A DNA stretch of 64,000 nucleotides from Rhodococcus maanshanensis NBRC 100610 (GCF_001894865.1 NZ_BCXA01000031.1:1-64000), one strand, 5' to 3'. Positions 28,227 to 37,585 are shown, numbered from the stretch's first letter. Numbers and translations are program-made. The notes: generated by a model not told the origin, from the sequence alone.

Positions 28227-29051
28227 CTACGTGGACCCGCCGCGGATCCGTGCGTCGTACGGGGCGCGGCCGGAATCGACGTCGAGGAACACCCGGTCGA
28301 GCCCGGTCGCCAGCCGCAGGAGGCGCGCGAGCGGCCGCGGGAACAGCGGCCACAGCAGCGAACCGGACAGCCGGCGCGGGACGACCGCCCGGCGCCGACC
28401 GGACCGCAACGTCGCGACGACGGCATCGGCGACCGTCTCCGGCGGGATCGGGGTGAGCAGTCGGCCGGGGTGGGTGCCGTCCAGCAGCGCGGTGTTCGTG
28501 AACGACGGCAGCACCGTCGACACGCGCACCCCGGCCGCGGACAGCTCGGCGTCGGCGGCGTCGCCAAAGCAGAGCACGGCGGCCTTGGTCGCGTTGTAGA
28601 CGGCCATGCCGGGGACCGGGATGCAGCCGGCGATCGAGGCGATGTTGACGATCCGGCCGCCGCCTGCCGAGGCCATCGCCCGTCCGGCGGCGCGGGTGCC
28701 GTGCAGGACGCCGCGCAGGTTGACGTCCACCGCCGCGTCCATGACGGCGTCGTCCTGCTCGAGCAGCGCGCCGAGCGGCATGATGCCTGCGTTGTTCACC
28801 CAACCCCACGGGCGGCCGAGGGTCGATTCCACCTGGGCGAGAAACGATGTCACCGATGCCGGGTCGGTGACGTCCAGCACGGCGCCGAGCACGCCGAGTT
28901 GCCCGGCCGTACGGACCACTTCCGCCTCGTCGATGTCGCCGATCGCGACCCGGGCCCCCGCGGCGCGCAGCGCGGTCGCGGTCGCGCGGCCGATGCCGCG
29001 GGCCCCGCCGGTGACGACCACCACCCGGCCGGTCAGATCGATTCCCCTCAT
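28227..29051 (-). CDS. Short-chain dehydrogenase/reductase
   Basis: 274 residues, classical SDR. NAD(P)-binding TGGARGIGRATATALR near residue 15, the NNAG motif in VNNAGIMPLG, catalytic Ser in VNIASIAGCI and the YNATK pair. The acidic residue in AIGDIDEAEV at the end of beta-2 favours NAD over NADP. The last ~40 residues (LWPLFPRPLARLLRLA) are hydrophobic-basic and may associate with membrane. Its start overlaps the stop of the acyl-CoA synthetase gene by four bases, so it is the next coupled gene of the P450/ALDH/ligase operon. Confidence 0.88.
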   Translation of the reverse strand: MRGIDLTGRVVVVTGGARGIGRATATALRAAGARVAIGDIDEAEVVRTAGQLGVLGAVLDVTDPASVTSFLAQVESTLGRPWGWVNNAGIMPLGALLEQDDAVMDAAVDVNLRGVLHGTRAAGRAMASAGGGRIVNIASIAGCIPVPGMAVYNATKAAVLCFGDAADAELSAAGVRVSTVLPSFTNTALLDGTHPGRLLTPIPPETVADAVVATLRSGRRRAVVPRRLSGSLLWPLFPRPLARLLRLATGLDRVFLDVDSGRAPYDARIRGGST

Positions 29052-30655
29052 CCGTGCTCCTTCTGCAGTTCGTCGAGTGTGTGGCGGGTGAGCTTGCCCG
29101 TCGAGCCTCGCGAGAGGCGAGCGACGAACACGATCTCGCGCGGCATCCGCGATCGCGGCAGTTCCGCGGCGAGGTACCGGCGGACCGCCTGCTCGTCGAG
29201 CGCGTCCCGACCGGCGGGGGAGTCGGCGCGGACGAGGTACGCGCGCAGCCGATGCCCGAACTCGGCATCCGGCACCGGCGTGACGGCGGCGTCCGCCACC
29301 TCCGGGTGCGCGAGCAGCGCCATCTCGACCTCCTCCGGGAAGACGTTCTCGCCGCCGGAGACGATCATGGCGTCGGAGCGGCCCGCGACGTACAGGCGCC
29401 CGGCGGCGTCCAGGTGGCCGCGGTCACCGGTATCGAGGAACCCGTCGGAATCGCTTCTCCTGGTGCCGTCGGTGTACGCGTCGATCTGGCCAGGCGTGTG
29501 GACGAGGATCCGGCCCTCGGCGCCGACCGGTGCGCTCGCGCCGTCGTCGTCGGCGATGCGGACGACGGTGCCGCGCGGCGGGATTCCCGCGCAGTCCGGG
29601 GCCACGGCCAGGTCCTCCGGCGTCGCGATGCTGATGTACGAGGCCTCGGTGGAGCCGTAGAGGTTGTGCAACACCGGGCCGAGCGCCTCGGCGACCTGGG
29701 CGACCAGGGCGCCGTCGAGCCGCGCGCCGCCGCTCGCGACGATCCGCAGCGCGGAGAGGTCGGCCGCGGCAACCGCGTCACCGAGCGCGACCAGCCGCCG
29801 CAGCATGGTCGGCACCGCGACCAGGGCGGAGCAGCGCTGCCGCTGCAGGTCCGCCAGCACCCGACCCGCGTCGAACCGGCGGTGCAGCACCAGCGTCGAC
29901 CCCAGGGTGAGGGTGAGCGTCGCGACGATCAGGCCCCAGCCGTGAAAGACCGGCGCGGACAGCAGCACGCGCTCGCCGCCACGCAGCGGGATCTTGGTCA
30001 GCAGGCCTGCGGGGACCAGCAGGGACGGGGCCTGTGACCGCGGGGCACCCTTGGGCAGCCCGCTGGTCCCGCTGGTGAGCACCACCAGCGCCGGGGGCCG
30101 GGGCGGCCGGGCAGGCAGCGCGGCGGACTCGCCGCTCATCAGGGTGGCCAGCGAGCTCTCCGCCCGGACGTCCTCGGTCCAGGCGCACCACCGCGGACCG
30201 TCGAAACCCGATGCCGCGGTGGTGAACTCCTCGTCGTAGACCAGCGCGTCGAGTCGCTCCCGCGCGGCCACCTGGGCCACCTGACGCGGGCCGAAATCCG
30301 AGTTGAGCAGCACCACTCGGGCGCCCGCCGCCGACGCCGCGCAGAGCGCGACGACGGCATCGGCGTGATTGCGGCACAGGATGCCGATCCCCGGCTGGGG
30401 CGCGGGCAGCCGGGACCGCAGCGCGTGTGCCAGCCGGTGGGTGCGCCGCGCGAACTCGGCGAACGTGAGCTGACCCCGGTCGTCCACGAGGGCGACGCGC
30501 TCCGGGTGGGCCGCCGCCCCGAAGGCGGGAAGACCGCCGAACGGCCCGAGCCGGGCGACCGCGCGGGAGCCGGCGGCCAGGGCCCGTGGGTCACGCGGTA
30601 CCACGCCCGCTCGCCAGAGCGTGCCTGCGGCGAGCGCCTCGTCGAGGAATCGCAT
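29048..30655 (-). CDS. Acyl-CoA synthetase (AMP-forming ligase, FadD-like)
   Basis: 535 residues of the adenylate-forming family; it activates a carboxylic acid to acyl-AMP and then acyl-CoA. Visible motifs: the P-loop VLTSGTSGLPKGAPRSQ (about 185), NLYGSTEASYIS, DTGDRGHLDAAGRLYVAGRSDAMIVSGGENVFPEEVE and the C-terminal lysine in SRGSTGKLTRHTL. ATG 30655 has AGGAG just ahead; ATG 30667, which overlaps the aldehyde dehydrogenase stop, is four codons upstream. Its operon partners oxidise an alcohol or aldehyde to the acid this enzyme would activate. Confidence 0.88.
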   Translation of the reverse strand: MRFLDEALAAGTLWRAGVVPRDPRALAAGSRAVARLGPFGGLPAFGAAAHPERVALVDDRGQLTFAEFARRTHRLAHALRSRLPAPQPGIGILCRNHADAVVALCAASAAGARVVLLNSDFGPRQVAQVAARERLDALVYDEEFTTAASGFDGPRWCAWTEDVRAESSLATLMSGESAALPARPPRPPALVVLTSGTSGLPKGAPRSQAPSLLVPAGLLTKIPLRGGERVLLSAPVFHGWGLIVATLTLTLGSTLVLHRRFDAGRVLADLQRQRCSALVAVPTMLRRLVALGDAVAAADLSALRIVASGGARLDGALVAQVAEALGPVLHNLYGSTEASYISIATPEDLAVAPDCAGIPPRGTVVRIADDDGASAPVGAEGRILVHTPGQIDAYTDGTRRSDSDGFLDTGDRGHLDAAGRLYVAGRSDAMIVSGGENVFPEEVEMALLAHPEVADAAVTPVPDAEFGHRLRAYLVRADSPAGRDALDEQAVRRYLAAELPRSRMPREIVFVARLSRGSTGKLTRHTLDELQKEHG

Positions 30656-30663
30656 CGTGCTCC

Positions 30664-32190
30664 TCATGGTCGGTGTCGAATCGCGAGCAGCGCACGGGTT
30701 CCCGCGTTCATCGCGCGGAGCAGGGGCCCGCGGAATCGGTCGGGATAGGCGGTGGCCACGCGCTGGGTGGTGACCGTCTGCGGCTCGGTGTAACGGACGA
30801 TGCCCTCGCGGCCGTGCCTGCGCCCGGTGCCGCTGGTGCGCATCCCGCCCATCGGCGCGCCGAGCGAGGCGATCGCGGACAGGTAGCCGTCGTTGACGTT
30901 CACCGCGCCCGCGACCACCTGGGCCGCGATCCGGCGCCCCCGCCGCAGGTCCCGGGTCCAGACACTGGCGCTGAGGCCGTAGTCGCCTTCGTTCGAGAGG
31001 CGGATCGCCTCCGCCTCCGAGGTCACCGGGTAGAGGGAGACCAGCGGCCCGAAGGTCTCCTCGGCATACACCGTCATCTCGACGGTGACGCCGGTCAGCA
31101 CGGTGGGCTCGTGGAAGAACGGACCGAGGTCGGGCCGGGCCCGGCCGCCGGTCGCGACGGTCGCGCCCTTGGCGAGGGCGTCGGCCACGTGGCTCCGGGT
31201 GAGGTCCAGCTGCCTGCGCGAGGTGAGCGAGCCCATGTCCACGTCGTAGCCGTATCCGGCACCGAGTCGCAGCCGCGCGGTGCGGCGGACGAGCTCGTCG
31301 CGGAACCCGTCGAACACCTTCTCGTGGATGTAGATTCGCTCGATACCGATGCACATCTGCCCGGCGTTGGAGAAGGCGGCCTGCACGGCGCCGCGAGCGG
31401 CCGCCCGCAGGTCGGCGTCCGCGCAGACGATCATCGGGTTCTTGCCCCCGAGCTCGAGCGAGGTCCCGATCAGGCGATCGGCGCAGCGCCGCGCGATCTC
31501 CCGCCCCGTCGCGGTCGAGCCGGTGAAGCTCAGGTGGTCCACCGCGTCGATCAGGGCGGGCCCGAGCCGGCTCCCCGGCCCGGCGACCACCTGCCACACG
31601 TCCTCGGGCACCCCAGCCCGCACCGCCAGGTGTCGCGCGTGCAGCAGGGTGAGCGGTGCCTGCGAGTCGGCCTTGCTGAGGACCGCGTTCCCGGCGAGCA
31701 GTGCCGGGACCACGTCGCCGACCGCCAGGAACAGGGGGTAGTTCCACGGGGCGATCACCCCGACGAGTCCCTTCGGGCGGTACCCGACGCGGGCCGAGAC
31801 GAGGCCGGGCACCGCGCCGAGTGCGCGACCTTCGCCCAGGTAAGGGCCGCCGCGGGCCGCGTAGTGCCGGGCCACGGAGACGACGCCCTGCACCTCGACG
31901 GCGGCGTGCACGCGGGCCTTGCCGGTCTCCCACTGCATGAGGTCGCAGAGTCGGTCGTGCTCGTCGACCAGCAGCCGCGCGAACCGCGCCAGCACCCGCC
32001 GGCGATCGCGCACGGGCCTGGTCGCCCAGTCGGGCTGTGCGGCCCGGCAGGCGAGCGCCGTGGTGGCCACCGCCTCGGTGCCGGTCTGCGGCACCTCGGG
32101 GAGCGGTTCGCCGGTGAAAGGGGCCGTGGCCGAGGCGAGCTCGGTGGACGGCGGCAACTGGCGCAGCAGCGCCTCGATCGACGCCGTCAC
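30664..32190 (-). CDS. Aldehyde dehydrogenase (succinate-semialdehyde dehydrogenase type)
   Basis: 508 residues from GTG 32190. NAD(P)-dependent oxidation of an aldehyde to an acid. Key parts are VIAPWNYPLFLAVGDVVPAL, FTGSTATGREIA, the general base in LELGGKNPMIV and the catalytic Cys in NAGQMCIGIERIYIH. It lies four bases after the TetR stop and overlaps the ligase, so TetR, ALDH, ligase and SDR form a coupled block. The substrate is unknown, but the neighbouring P450 and ligase fit oxidation of a terminal methyl group through aldehyde to acid. Confidence 0.92.
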   Translation of the reverse strand: MTASIEALLRQLPPSTELASATAPFTGEPLPEVPQTGTEAVATTALACRAAQPDWATRPVRDRRRVLARFARLLVDEHDRLCDLMQWETGKARVHAAVEVQGVVSVARHYAARGGPYLGEGRALGAVPGLVSARVGYRPKGLVGVIAPWNYPLFLAVGDVVPALLAGNAVLSKADSQAPLTLLHARHLAVRAGVPEDVWQVVAGPGSRLGPALIDAVDHLSFTGSTATGREIARRCADRLIGTSLELGGKNPMIVCADADLRAAARGAVQAAFSNAGQMCIGIERIYIHEKVFDGFRDELVRRTARLRLGAGYGYDVDMGSLTSRRQLDLTRSHVADALAKGATVATGGRARPDLGPFFHEPTVLTGVTVEMTVYAEETFGPLVSLYPVTSEAEAIRLSNEGDYGLSASVWTRDLRRGRRIAAQVVAGAVNVNDGYLSAIASLGAPMGGMRTSGTGRRHGREGIVRYTEPQTVTTQRVATAYPDRFRGPLLRAMNAGTRALLAIRHRP

Positions 32191-32194
32191 GGTG

Positions 32195-32785
32195 TCACCA
32201 CACCAGTCGGGCGAGGTACCTCTCGGCGTAGCGGCGCACCGCGTCGGGGTCGGTGGTGTCGAGGCGGCCGTGCGGGTGCAGCAGCAGCGACATCGAGATG
32301 CGGATCAGGATCTCCGAGACAGCGAGCAGGTCGTCCTCGGGCATGGTCGCCCCGCTGTGTCGCAGCGCGGCGGCGACCCGTGCCGCCGCGACCGCGATCG
32401 GCGCTCCCTCGGTGCTCGTGGTCACCTCGACCAGCATCTCCGGTTCGCTCTCGAGGATCCGGCCGAGCAGCGGAATCTCCCGCGTGAGCGCGATGCCCCG
32501 CGCAAAGCACTCGATGAGCGCCCGCGGCGGGTCCAGGTCCCTGGCCAGGGCGTCGAGCTGATCGAAGAACAGTCCCGCCTCGCGCAGCACAAGCACCTCG
32601 ACCAGCGCATCCTTGTTCGGGAACTTCCGGTAGAGGGTGCTGCGGCTGATCCCGGCCCGCTTGGCCACATCGTCCATGTTGGTTCGACGGATCCCGTAGC
32701 GCTCGAACTCGTCCCTGGCGGCGTCGAGCATCGCCTGCTCCGCCGGGGGAGCAGGCGGCGCGACGGGGGCGGGGCGCGTGTTCAT
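32195..32785 (-). CDS. TetR family transcriptional regulator
   Basis: 196 residues. A Pro-rich start (MNTRPAPVAPPAPPAEQ), then the HTH at about 18-62: ARDEFERYGIRRTNMDDVAKR and AGISRSTLYRKFPNKDALV. The C-terminal domain is unclassified. It is embedded in the operon: 21 bases downstream of the P450 and 4 bases upstream of the aldehyde dehydrogenase, so it probably regulates the whole unit, including itself, from the promoter at 35,091-35,245. Confidence 0.9.
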   Translation of the reverse strand: MNTRPAPVAPPAPPAEQAMLDAARDEFERYGIRRTNMDDVAKRAGISRSTLYRKFPNKDALVEVLVLREAGLFFDQLDALARDLDPPRALIECFARGIALTREIPLLGRILESEPEMLVEVTTSTEGAPIAVAAARVAAALRHSGATMPEDDLLAVSEILIRISMSLLLHPHGRLDTTDPDAVRRYAERYLARLVW

Positions 32786-32806
32786 CGCGTGCCAGCATAT
32801 CCGCGG

Positions 32807-34150
32807 TCACCGCGCCCGCAGCGTGACGGGCAGGTGGTCCTTCGGGACCGGCAGCGTGGAATTGTCGAGCTTCCAGGTGTAGTCCGCCGGTACCGACCAC
32901 TCGTACTCGAGGAGCAGGTTGTGCATGATCGTCTTGATCTCCATCTGGGCGAAGTAGAGGCCGATGCACTTGTGCACGCCACCACCGAACGGCATCCACG
33001 CGTAGCGGTGTGACTTGTCCTCGGCGCGCTCGGGGGAGAAGCGGTCCGGGTCGAAGCGCTCGGGATGCGTCCACAGATCAGGGTTGTGGTGGTTGACCAT
33101 GCCCACCGCGCTGACGTAGGTGCCCTTCGGGACGAAGTGTCCGTTGATCTCGGTGTCCTCCAACGCCCGTCGAGCCAGCCCTGGCACCGGGGAGTTCAGT
33201 CGGAGCGCCTCCTTCATCACGGCGTCGAGCACCGTGAACTCACCGAGGTTGTCATAGGTGATCTCGCGGGGCAGCGACAGTGACTGGGCACGCGCCCGGT
33301 CCTGCCATTCGGGATGCTTGGCCAGGTAGTAGGCCATGGTGGTGAGGGTGATCGTCGAGGTGTCGTGCGCGGCCATCAGCACGAAGATCATGTGGTTGAC
33401 GACGTCCTCGTCGGTGAAGGTGTGTCCCTCCTCGGACCGCGCGTGGCAGAGCACCGAGAACAGGTCGGCGGTCTCGGATGCGCGTTTGGCCGGCAGGTGC
33501 CGATAGAAGAACTCCTCGAGTACGCGTCGTCCGGCCAGCCCCCTGGACCACTTGGTCCCCGGAATGTCCTTGCGGATGATCGACATTCCGGCGTTCACAC
33601 AGTCGATGAAGGCCTTGTTGATCCGATCGGCCTCCGCGCGCGGCAGGTCCATCCCGAGGAAGATCTCCAGGGCCAGGTCGAGGGTGAGCGCCTTGAGCTC
33701 GTCCAGGACGAGCACTTTGTCACCGGTGGGGAGCCGCTCGACTCCCTTGCGCAGCATCGGCTGCATCTCGTCCAGGTAGCCGCGCAGCCGCTTGTTGTTG
33801 AAGGCCTGCTGCAGGATCAATCGATGGTGGCGGTGCTCCTCGAAATCCATCAGCAGGATGCCGCGGCGGAAGAACGGACCGATGAGGAAGCCCCACGCGG
33901 GTTCGGCGGCCAGTGCCTTCTGCTTGTTCATGGCCACTGACTCGGTGCCGTCGGCGGTGAGCGGGATGGCGAATTCGAGGCCGAACGCCTTGATGTAGGT
34001 GATGTCCCCGAAGGCCGCGCGGCGTTGTGCCACCAGCTCGATCGGGTGTCGGAAGAATCGGAGGAGCTCGATCACGCCGGGGTCGCCGGTGCCGTATATC
34101 GGTCGGAGGCCGCTGCCGGCCGGAGGTGCTGCCAATGTCTTGGTGCGCAT
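32807..34150 (-). CDS. Cytochrome P450
   Basis: 447 residues. The heme ligand is in FGGGVHKCIGLYFAQME near 391; the oxygen-activating I-helix is LMAAHDTSTITL, and the ExxR of the K-helix is in MKEALRLNSPVP. ATG 34150 has AGGAG six bases upstream. It is soluble (no N-terminal anchor). No ferredoxin or reductase is beside it, so electrons must come from elsewhere. It is 8 bases after the DUF2236 gene and starts the oxidation part of the operon. I do not recognise the CYP family with confidence. Confidence 0.92.
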   Translation of the reverse strand: MRTKTLAAPPAGSGLRPIYGTGDPGVIELLRFFRHPIELVAQRRAAFGDITYIKAFGLEFAIPLTADGTESVAMNKQKALAAEPAWGFLIGPFFRRGILLMDFEEHRHHRLILQQAFNNKRLRGYLDEMQPMLRKGVERLPTGDKVLVLDELKALTLDLALEIFLGMDLPRAEADRINKAFIDCVNAGMSIIRKDIPGTKWSRGLAGRRVLEEFFYRHLPAKRASETADLFSVLCHARSEEGHTFTDEDVVNHMIFVLMAAHDTSTITLTTMAYYLAKHPEWQDRARAQSLSLPREITYDNLGEFTVLDAVMKEALRLNSPVPGLARRALEDTEINGHFVPKGTYVSAVGMVNHHNPDLWTHPERFDPDRFSPERAEDKSHRYAWMPFGGGVHKCIGLYFAQMEIKTIMHNLLLEYEWSVPADYTWKLDNSTLPVPKDHLPVTLRAR

Positions 34151-34158
34151 GCGAACTC

Positions 34159-35091
34159 CTAGCGGGCGAGGCCGGTGGTGGGGGCATTCATCAGGGGTCG
34201 GGGATCGACGCCGACCCTGCGCCAGGCCTCGTAGGCCCATGGCAGGTAGAGCGCGCGCAGCGGCAGTCGGGTGACCAGCGGGTTGACCCGGCGGAAGAAT
34301 GCCGCGAAGCGCTGGAATCGCCTCTCCTTCTTGGTATCCCAGTCGAGGTTGCACACCTCGCGCATCTGCGGGGGCAGCGTTCCGACGACGACGGTCCGGA
34401 TGAAGGCGTTCAGCGGTGCCGACAGCACTCGCCACACCGGGGCCGGGATCCGTCGGGGACCGGGTACGCCCTTCCTGATGTACCCGGTGGCGTACCGGAT
34501 GGTGCGGGTCGGGACGAACCGGTCGAGCATCTGCTGCCAGTACTCGAGAAACTCCTCGTAGGTCTGCGGCTGGCTGCGATCACTGACCCCGTAGAGGCGA
34601 TACCAGGTCTTGCCCTCCTCGAAGATCTGGACCTTCTCCTCGTGAGAGAGACGCCGGATGAAGGTGTCGGTCACGTACAGGACCTGGTCGACGAACGTGG
34701 CGTGTGCCCAGTAGAAGAGCTCCGGGTTGAGCGCGTGGTAACGCGAGCCGTCGGCCACGGTGCCCTTGATCGGCTTGTGGAAGTCGCGGACGGTGCGACC
34801 CCAGTGATGCGGGTCCTCGCTGTAGACGGTCTTCATGATCGGGGGCCCGCTGCGCCGGGCCCGGCCGAGGGTGTCCGAGAAGATCACCGAATGGTCCTCG
34901 ACCGCCTTGCCGAGTTGCTCGATGCAGTTCTCGGTCCCGGCGAGTCGCTGGAAGCCCAGCAGCCCGCGCACGTCGCCGTAGTACTTCCAGATCAGGGAAT
35001 CGGGGCCAAGTCGCGGTGAGGTCGCGGTGATCTCGTCGTCGACCGGCATGGGGACGGCCTCGCGGATGGCGGAATCGAAGTCGAGCGGCAT
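34159..35091 (-). CDS. DUF2236 protein (MpaB/latex-clearing-oxygenase-like)
   Basis: 310 residues of the oxygenase-MpaB family (PF09995), histidine-rich alpha-helical proteins that include the rubber oxygenase Lcp, a b-type heme enzyme. Features: RLGPDSLIWKYYGDVRGLL near the N-terminus, DFHKPIKGTVADGSRYHALNP with the conserved H, and ELFYWAHATFVDQVLYVTDTF. The ATG at 35091 (MPLDFDSAIR) has AGGAA seven bases ahead; the frame extends upstream without support. It leads the operon with the P450. A fused or paired oxygenation reaction is plausible; the substrate is unknown. Confidence 0.82.
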   Translation of the reverse strand: MPLDFDSAIREAVPMPVDDEITATSPRLGPDSLIWKYYGDVRGLLGFQRLAGTENCIEQLGKAVEDHSVIFSDTLGRARRSGPPIMKTVYSEDPHHWGRTVRDFHKPIKGTVADGSRYHALNPELFYWAHATFVDQVLYVTDTFIRRLSHEEKVQIFEEGKTWYRLYGVSDRSQPQTYEEFLEYWQQMLDRFVPTRTIRYATGYIRKGVPGPRRIPAPVWRVLSAPLNAFIRTVVVGTLPPQMREVCNLDWDTKKERRFQRFAAFFRRVNPLVTRLPLRALYLPWAYEAWRRVGVDPRPLMNAPTTGLAR

Positions 35092-35244
35092 CGTGGGTTC
35101 CTGTCGGATTGGACGATGAAACAAAGTTGTCGCGCTGTGTCAGAACGTAGCATCGGAGTGACCCGCGCCACAAGGATGTGGATTTGCTACTCGCTGGTAG
35201 GTTCATGTCAGATGCGAGCTGATCTGCGAGAGAGGGGCACGCCC
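35092..35244. promoter_or_regulatory. Divergent promoter region between DUF2236 and acyl-CoA dehydrogenase operons
   Basis: 153 bases between two divergent starts. Candidate dyads include CTAC..GTAG arms and CAGATGCGAGCTGATCTG (5-bp arms CAGAT/ATCTG) close to the acyl-CoA dehydrogenase start. No strong single operator stands out. The region should carry the promoters of both operons and a site for the TetR at 32195. Confidence 0.4.
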
Positions 35245-36978
35245 ATGTCCGCGAACGGACACCTTTTCAACCCGACCACCTGCGACTTCGCCGAGTTCGA
35301 CGAGGAAACCCGCCGGTTGCTGCGCGCGACCGTCGACTGGTTCGAGAACCGGGGCAAGAAGCAGCTGCTCCAGGACGACCTCGACGCGACCTGGGTGTCG
35401 GACTTCCTGGAGTTCGTGAAGAGCGAGAAGCTCTTCGCCACCTTCCAGACGCCTGCCGAGTTCGGCGGCGGCGACCCGAACCGTCGCTGGGACGCGGCAC
35501 GCAACGCCGTCCTCAGTGAGATCTTCGGGTTCTACGGCCTGGCGTACTGGTACGCCTGGCAGGTCACCATCCTCGGTCTCGGGCCGATCTGGATGAGCGA
35601 GAACACCGCCGCCAAGCAGCGGGCCGCCCGCGAACTGGCGGACGGCGGCGTGATGGCCTTCGGTCTCTCGGAGCGCGAGCACGGCGCCGACGTGTACTCC
35701 ACCGACATGCTGCTCGCTCCGCAGTCGGGCGATGACGGCGTCGCCTTCCGGGCCACGGGCGAGAAGTACTACATCGGCAACGGCAATGTCGCGGGCATGG
35801 TGTCGGTGTTCGGTCGCCGGACCGACGTCGAGGGCTCCGACGGGTACGTCTTCTTCGTCGCGGACAGCCAGCACCCGAACTACAAGCTCATCGACAACGT
35901 CATCCACGGACAGATGTACGTGAGCACCTTCCGGCTCGAGGACTACCCGGTGCGTGAGGAGGACATCCTGCACACCGGCGTCCAGGCATTCGAGGCGGCG
36001 CTCAACACCGTCAACGTCGGCAAGTTCAACCTGTGCACCGGCTCGATCGGCATCACCGAGCACGCCTTCTACGAGGCGATCACCCACGCGCAGAACCGGA
36101 TCCTCTACGGCAACCCGGTCACCGACTTCACTCACGTGCGGGCGGCGTTCGTCGATGCCTACGCCCGGATGGTCGCGATGAAGCAGTTCAGCGCCAGGGC
36201 CGTCGACTACTTCCGCAGCGCGAGCCTCGAGGACCGCCGCTACCTGCTGTTCAACCCGATGACCAAGGCGAAGGTCACCTCCGAGGGCGAGCGCGTGATC
36301 GCGCTGCTGCACGACGTGGTCGCGGCCAAGGGGTACGAGAAGAACACCTACTTCCGTGAGGCCGTCGAGGTCATCGGCTGCCTGCCCAAGCTGGAGGGCA
36401 CGGTCCACGTCAATGTCGGGCTGATCCTCAAGTTCATGCCGAACTACATGTTCAACCCGGCGAGCTTCCCCGAGATCGGGACCCGCCTCGACGCGGCCGA
36501 CGACGAGTTCTTCTGGAACCAGGGCCCCACCCGCGGCGCGGCCAAGGTGCAGTTCCACGATTGGACGAAGGTCTACGAGCGCTTCGCAGACATCCCGAAC
36601 GTGGTGCGGTTCTACGAGCAGGCGCTGGAGCTCAAAAAGCTGCTCACCACCGCGGCTCCGGATGCCGCGCAGCAGAAGGACCTGGACTTCCTGCTCAACG
36701 TCGGGCATCTGTTCTCGCTCGTCGTGTACGGGCAGCTGGTCCTCGAGCAGGCCGAGATCACGGGGCTCGACCGGGACCTGGTCGATCAGATCTTCGACTT
36801 CCAGATCCGCGATTTCTCCGGGTATGCCATTGCCCTGCACGGGAAGCCGTCGTCGACGCTCGCGCAGCAGGAGTGGGCGCTCGGCGCGGTCCGCAAGCCG
36901 GTCGTGGACGAGGACCGATTCGGCCGGGTGTGGGAACAGGTGCGGGCCTACGATGGTGCCTACGAGATGACGCCGTAG
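35245..36978 (+). CDS. Acyl-CoA dehydrogenase (large, ~577 aa)
   Basis: 577 residues from ATG 35245 (AGAGGGG upstream). FAD enzyme forming the alpha-beta double bond of an acyl-CoA. The N-terminal ~200 residues hold GVMAFGLSEREHGADVYST, the FAD/substrate segment of the family; KYYIGNGNVAGMVSVFGRR follows, with the mid-beta domain to about 290, and the C-terminal helical domain includes CLPKLEGTVHVNVGLI. It is longer than the usual 380-400 by a C-terminal extension. It is divergent from the P450/ligase operon, so it would act on the CoA ester made there. A secreted protein gene follows 22 bases later. Confidence 0.86.
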   Translation: MSANGHLFNPTTCDFAEFDEETRRLLRATVDWFENRGKKQLLQDDLDATWVSDFLEFVKSEKLFATFQTPAEFGGGDPNRRWDAARNAVLSEIFGFYGLAYWYAWQVTILGLGPIWMSENTAAKQRAARELADGGVMAFGLSEREHGADVYSTDMLLAPQSGDDGVAFRATGEKYYIGNGNVAGMVSVFGRRTDVEGSDGYVFFVADSQHPNYKLIDNVIHGQMYVSTFRLEDYPVREEDILHTGVQAFEAALNTVNVGKFNLCTGSIGITEHAFYEAITHAQNRILYGNPVTDFTHVRAAFVDAYARMVAMKQFSARAVDYFRSASLEDRRYLLFNPMTKAKVTSEGERVIALLHDVVAAKGYEKNTYFREAVEVIGCLPKLEGTVHVNVGLILKFMPNYMFNPASFPEIGTRLDAADDEFFWNQGPTRGAAKVQFHDWTKVYERFADIPNVVRFYEQALELKKLLTTAAPDAAQQKDLDFLLNVGHLFSLVVYGQLVLEQAEITGLDRDLVDQIFDFQIRDFSGYAIALHGKPSSTLAQQEWALGAVRKPVVDEDRFGRVWEQVRAYDGAYEMTP

Positions 36979-37000
36979 CGTCGGCTGGGGGGCAGGGACG

Positions 37001-37477
37001 ATGAGAATTACTCGGGCAGTTGTGGTGTCGGTTGCGGTGGCGGCGTCGCTGACAGGGGGGACCGCAGCGGCGTCGACCGGGTCGTCGTCCGACCCGGTGG
37101 GGATCTCGCCGACCTACACACTCGGTGGCGGGGCCCTCGGGTGCGTCGGGACCGTGGACGCGCACTACGACCCGAACGCCCTCTTCTTCGGGCAGAACCC
37201 GACGATCTGGGTGCGGCCGGAGTTCACCTTCGTGCCGGACCCCTTCCAGGGGGTGTACTGCGGCGTCGAAGCCACCCTGCGTTGGAAGAACCTGGACACC
37301 GGAGCGAGCGGAGTCTTCCCGGGACCGCCGGTGCCGCTCGGCGACGACACACCGCTGTCGCCGACCGACGGCCCGTGGGTGCCGATGACCGCGGACACCG
37401 GGGTCGGGCGGATCGAAGTACAGATCGACACGAACTTCCCGCATGTCCAGGGGCGCGGCACCATCGTCGTCCAGTAG
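37001..37477 (+). CDS. Small secreted protein of unknown function
   Basis: 158 residues. Signal peptide MRITRAVVVSVAVAASLTGG, with cleavage likely after an AxA near 24 (TAAAS), then a mature protein with two cysteines (LGCVGT and VYCGVE), probably a disulfide. It has many beta-strand-like stretches and Pro/Gly. No family recognised. It lies 22 bases after the acyl-CoA dehydrogenase and ends in an intrinsic terminator; linkage to the operon is by position only. Confidence 0.7.
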   Translation: MRITRAVVVSVAVAASLTGGTAAASTGSSSDPVGISPTYTLGGGALGCVGTVDAHYDPNALFFGQNPTIWVRPEFTFVPDPFQGVYCGVEATLRWKNLDTGASGVFPGPPVPLGDDTPLSPTDGPWVPMTADTGVGRIEVQIDTNFPHVQGRGTIVVQ

Positions 37478-37540
37478 CCGCTGTCCGTGCGGGCGGGCGG
37501 GGTGGATCGCTTGCCGCGCGATGCCGTGGACCAAGGTTGA

Positions 37541-37585
37541 GGGCGTGACGCCCGGTGGTGATGCCACCGGGCGTCGCGCCCTTTT
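37541..37585 (+). terminator. Intrinsic terminator (hairpin plus T-run)
   Basis: Arms GACGCCCGGTGG and CCACCGGGCGTC flank a short loop, extended by an outer GGGCG/CGCCC pairing, and are followed by CTTTTCTG. This is the only hairpin in the window with a clear U-tract. It lies 64 bases after the secreted-protein stop. Confidence 0.8.

Noticed and set aside
29048-31933. 961-residue minus-strand frame that could look like a fused ALDH-ligase
   Set aside because: Only the last ~535 residues are the ligase; the N-terminal part is the aldehyde dehydrogenase read out of frame, so no fusion exists.
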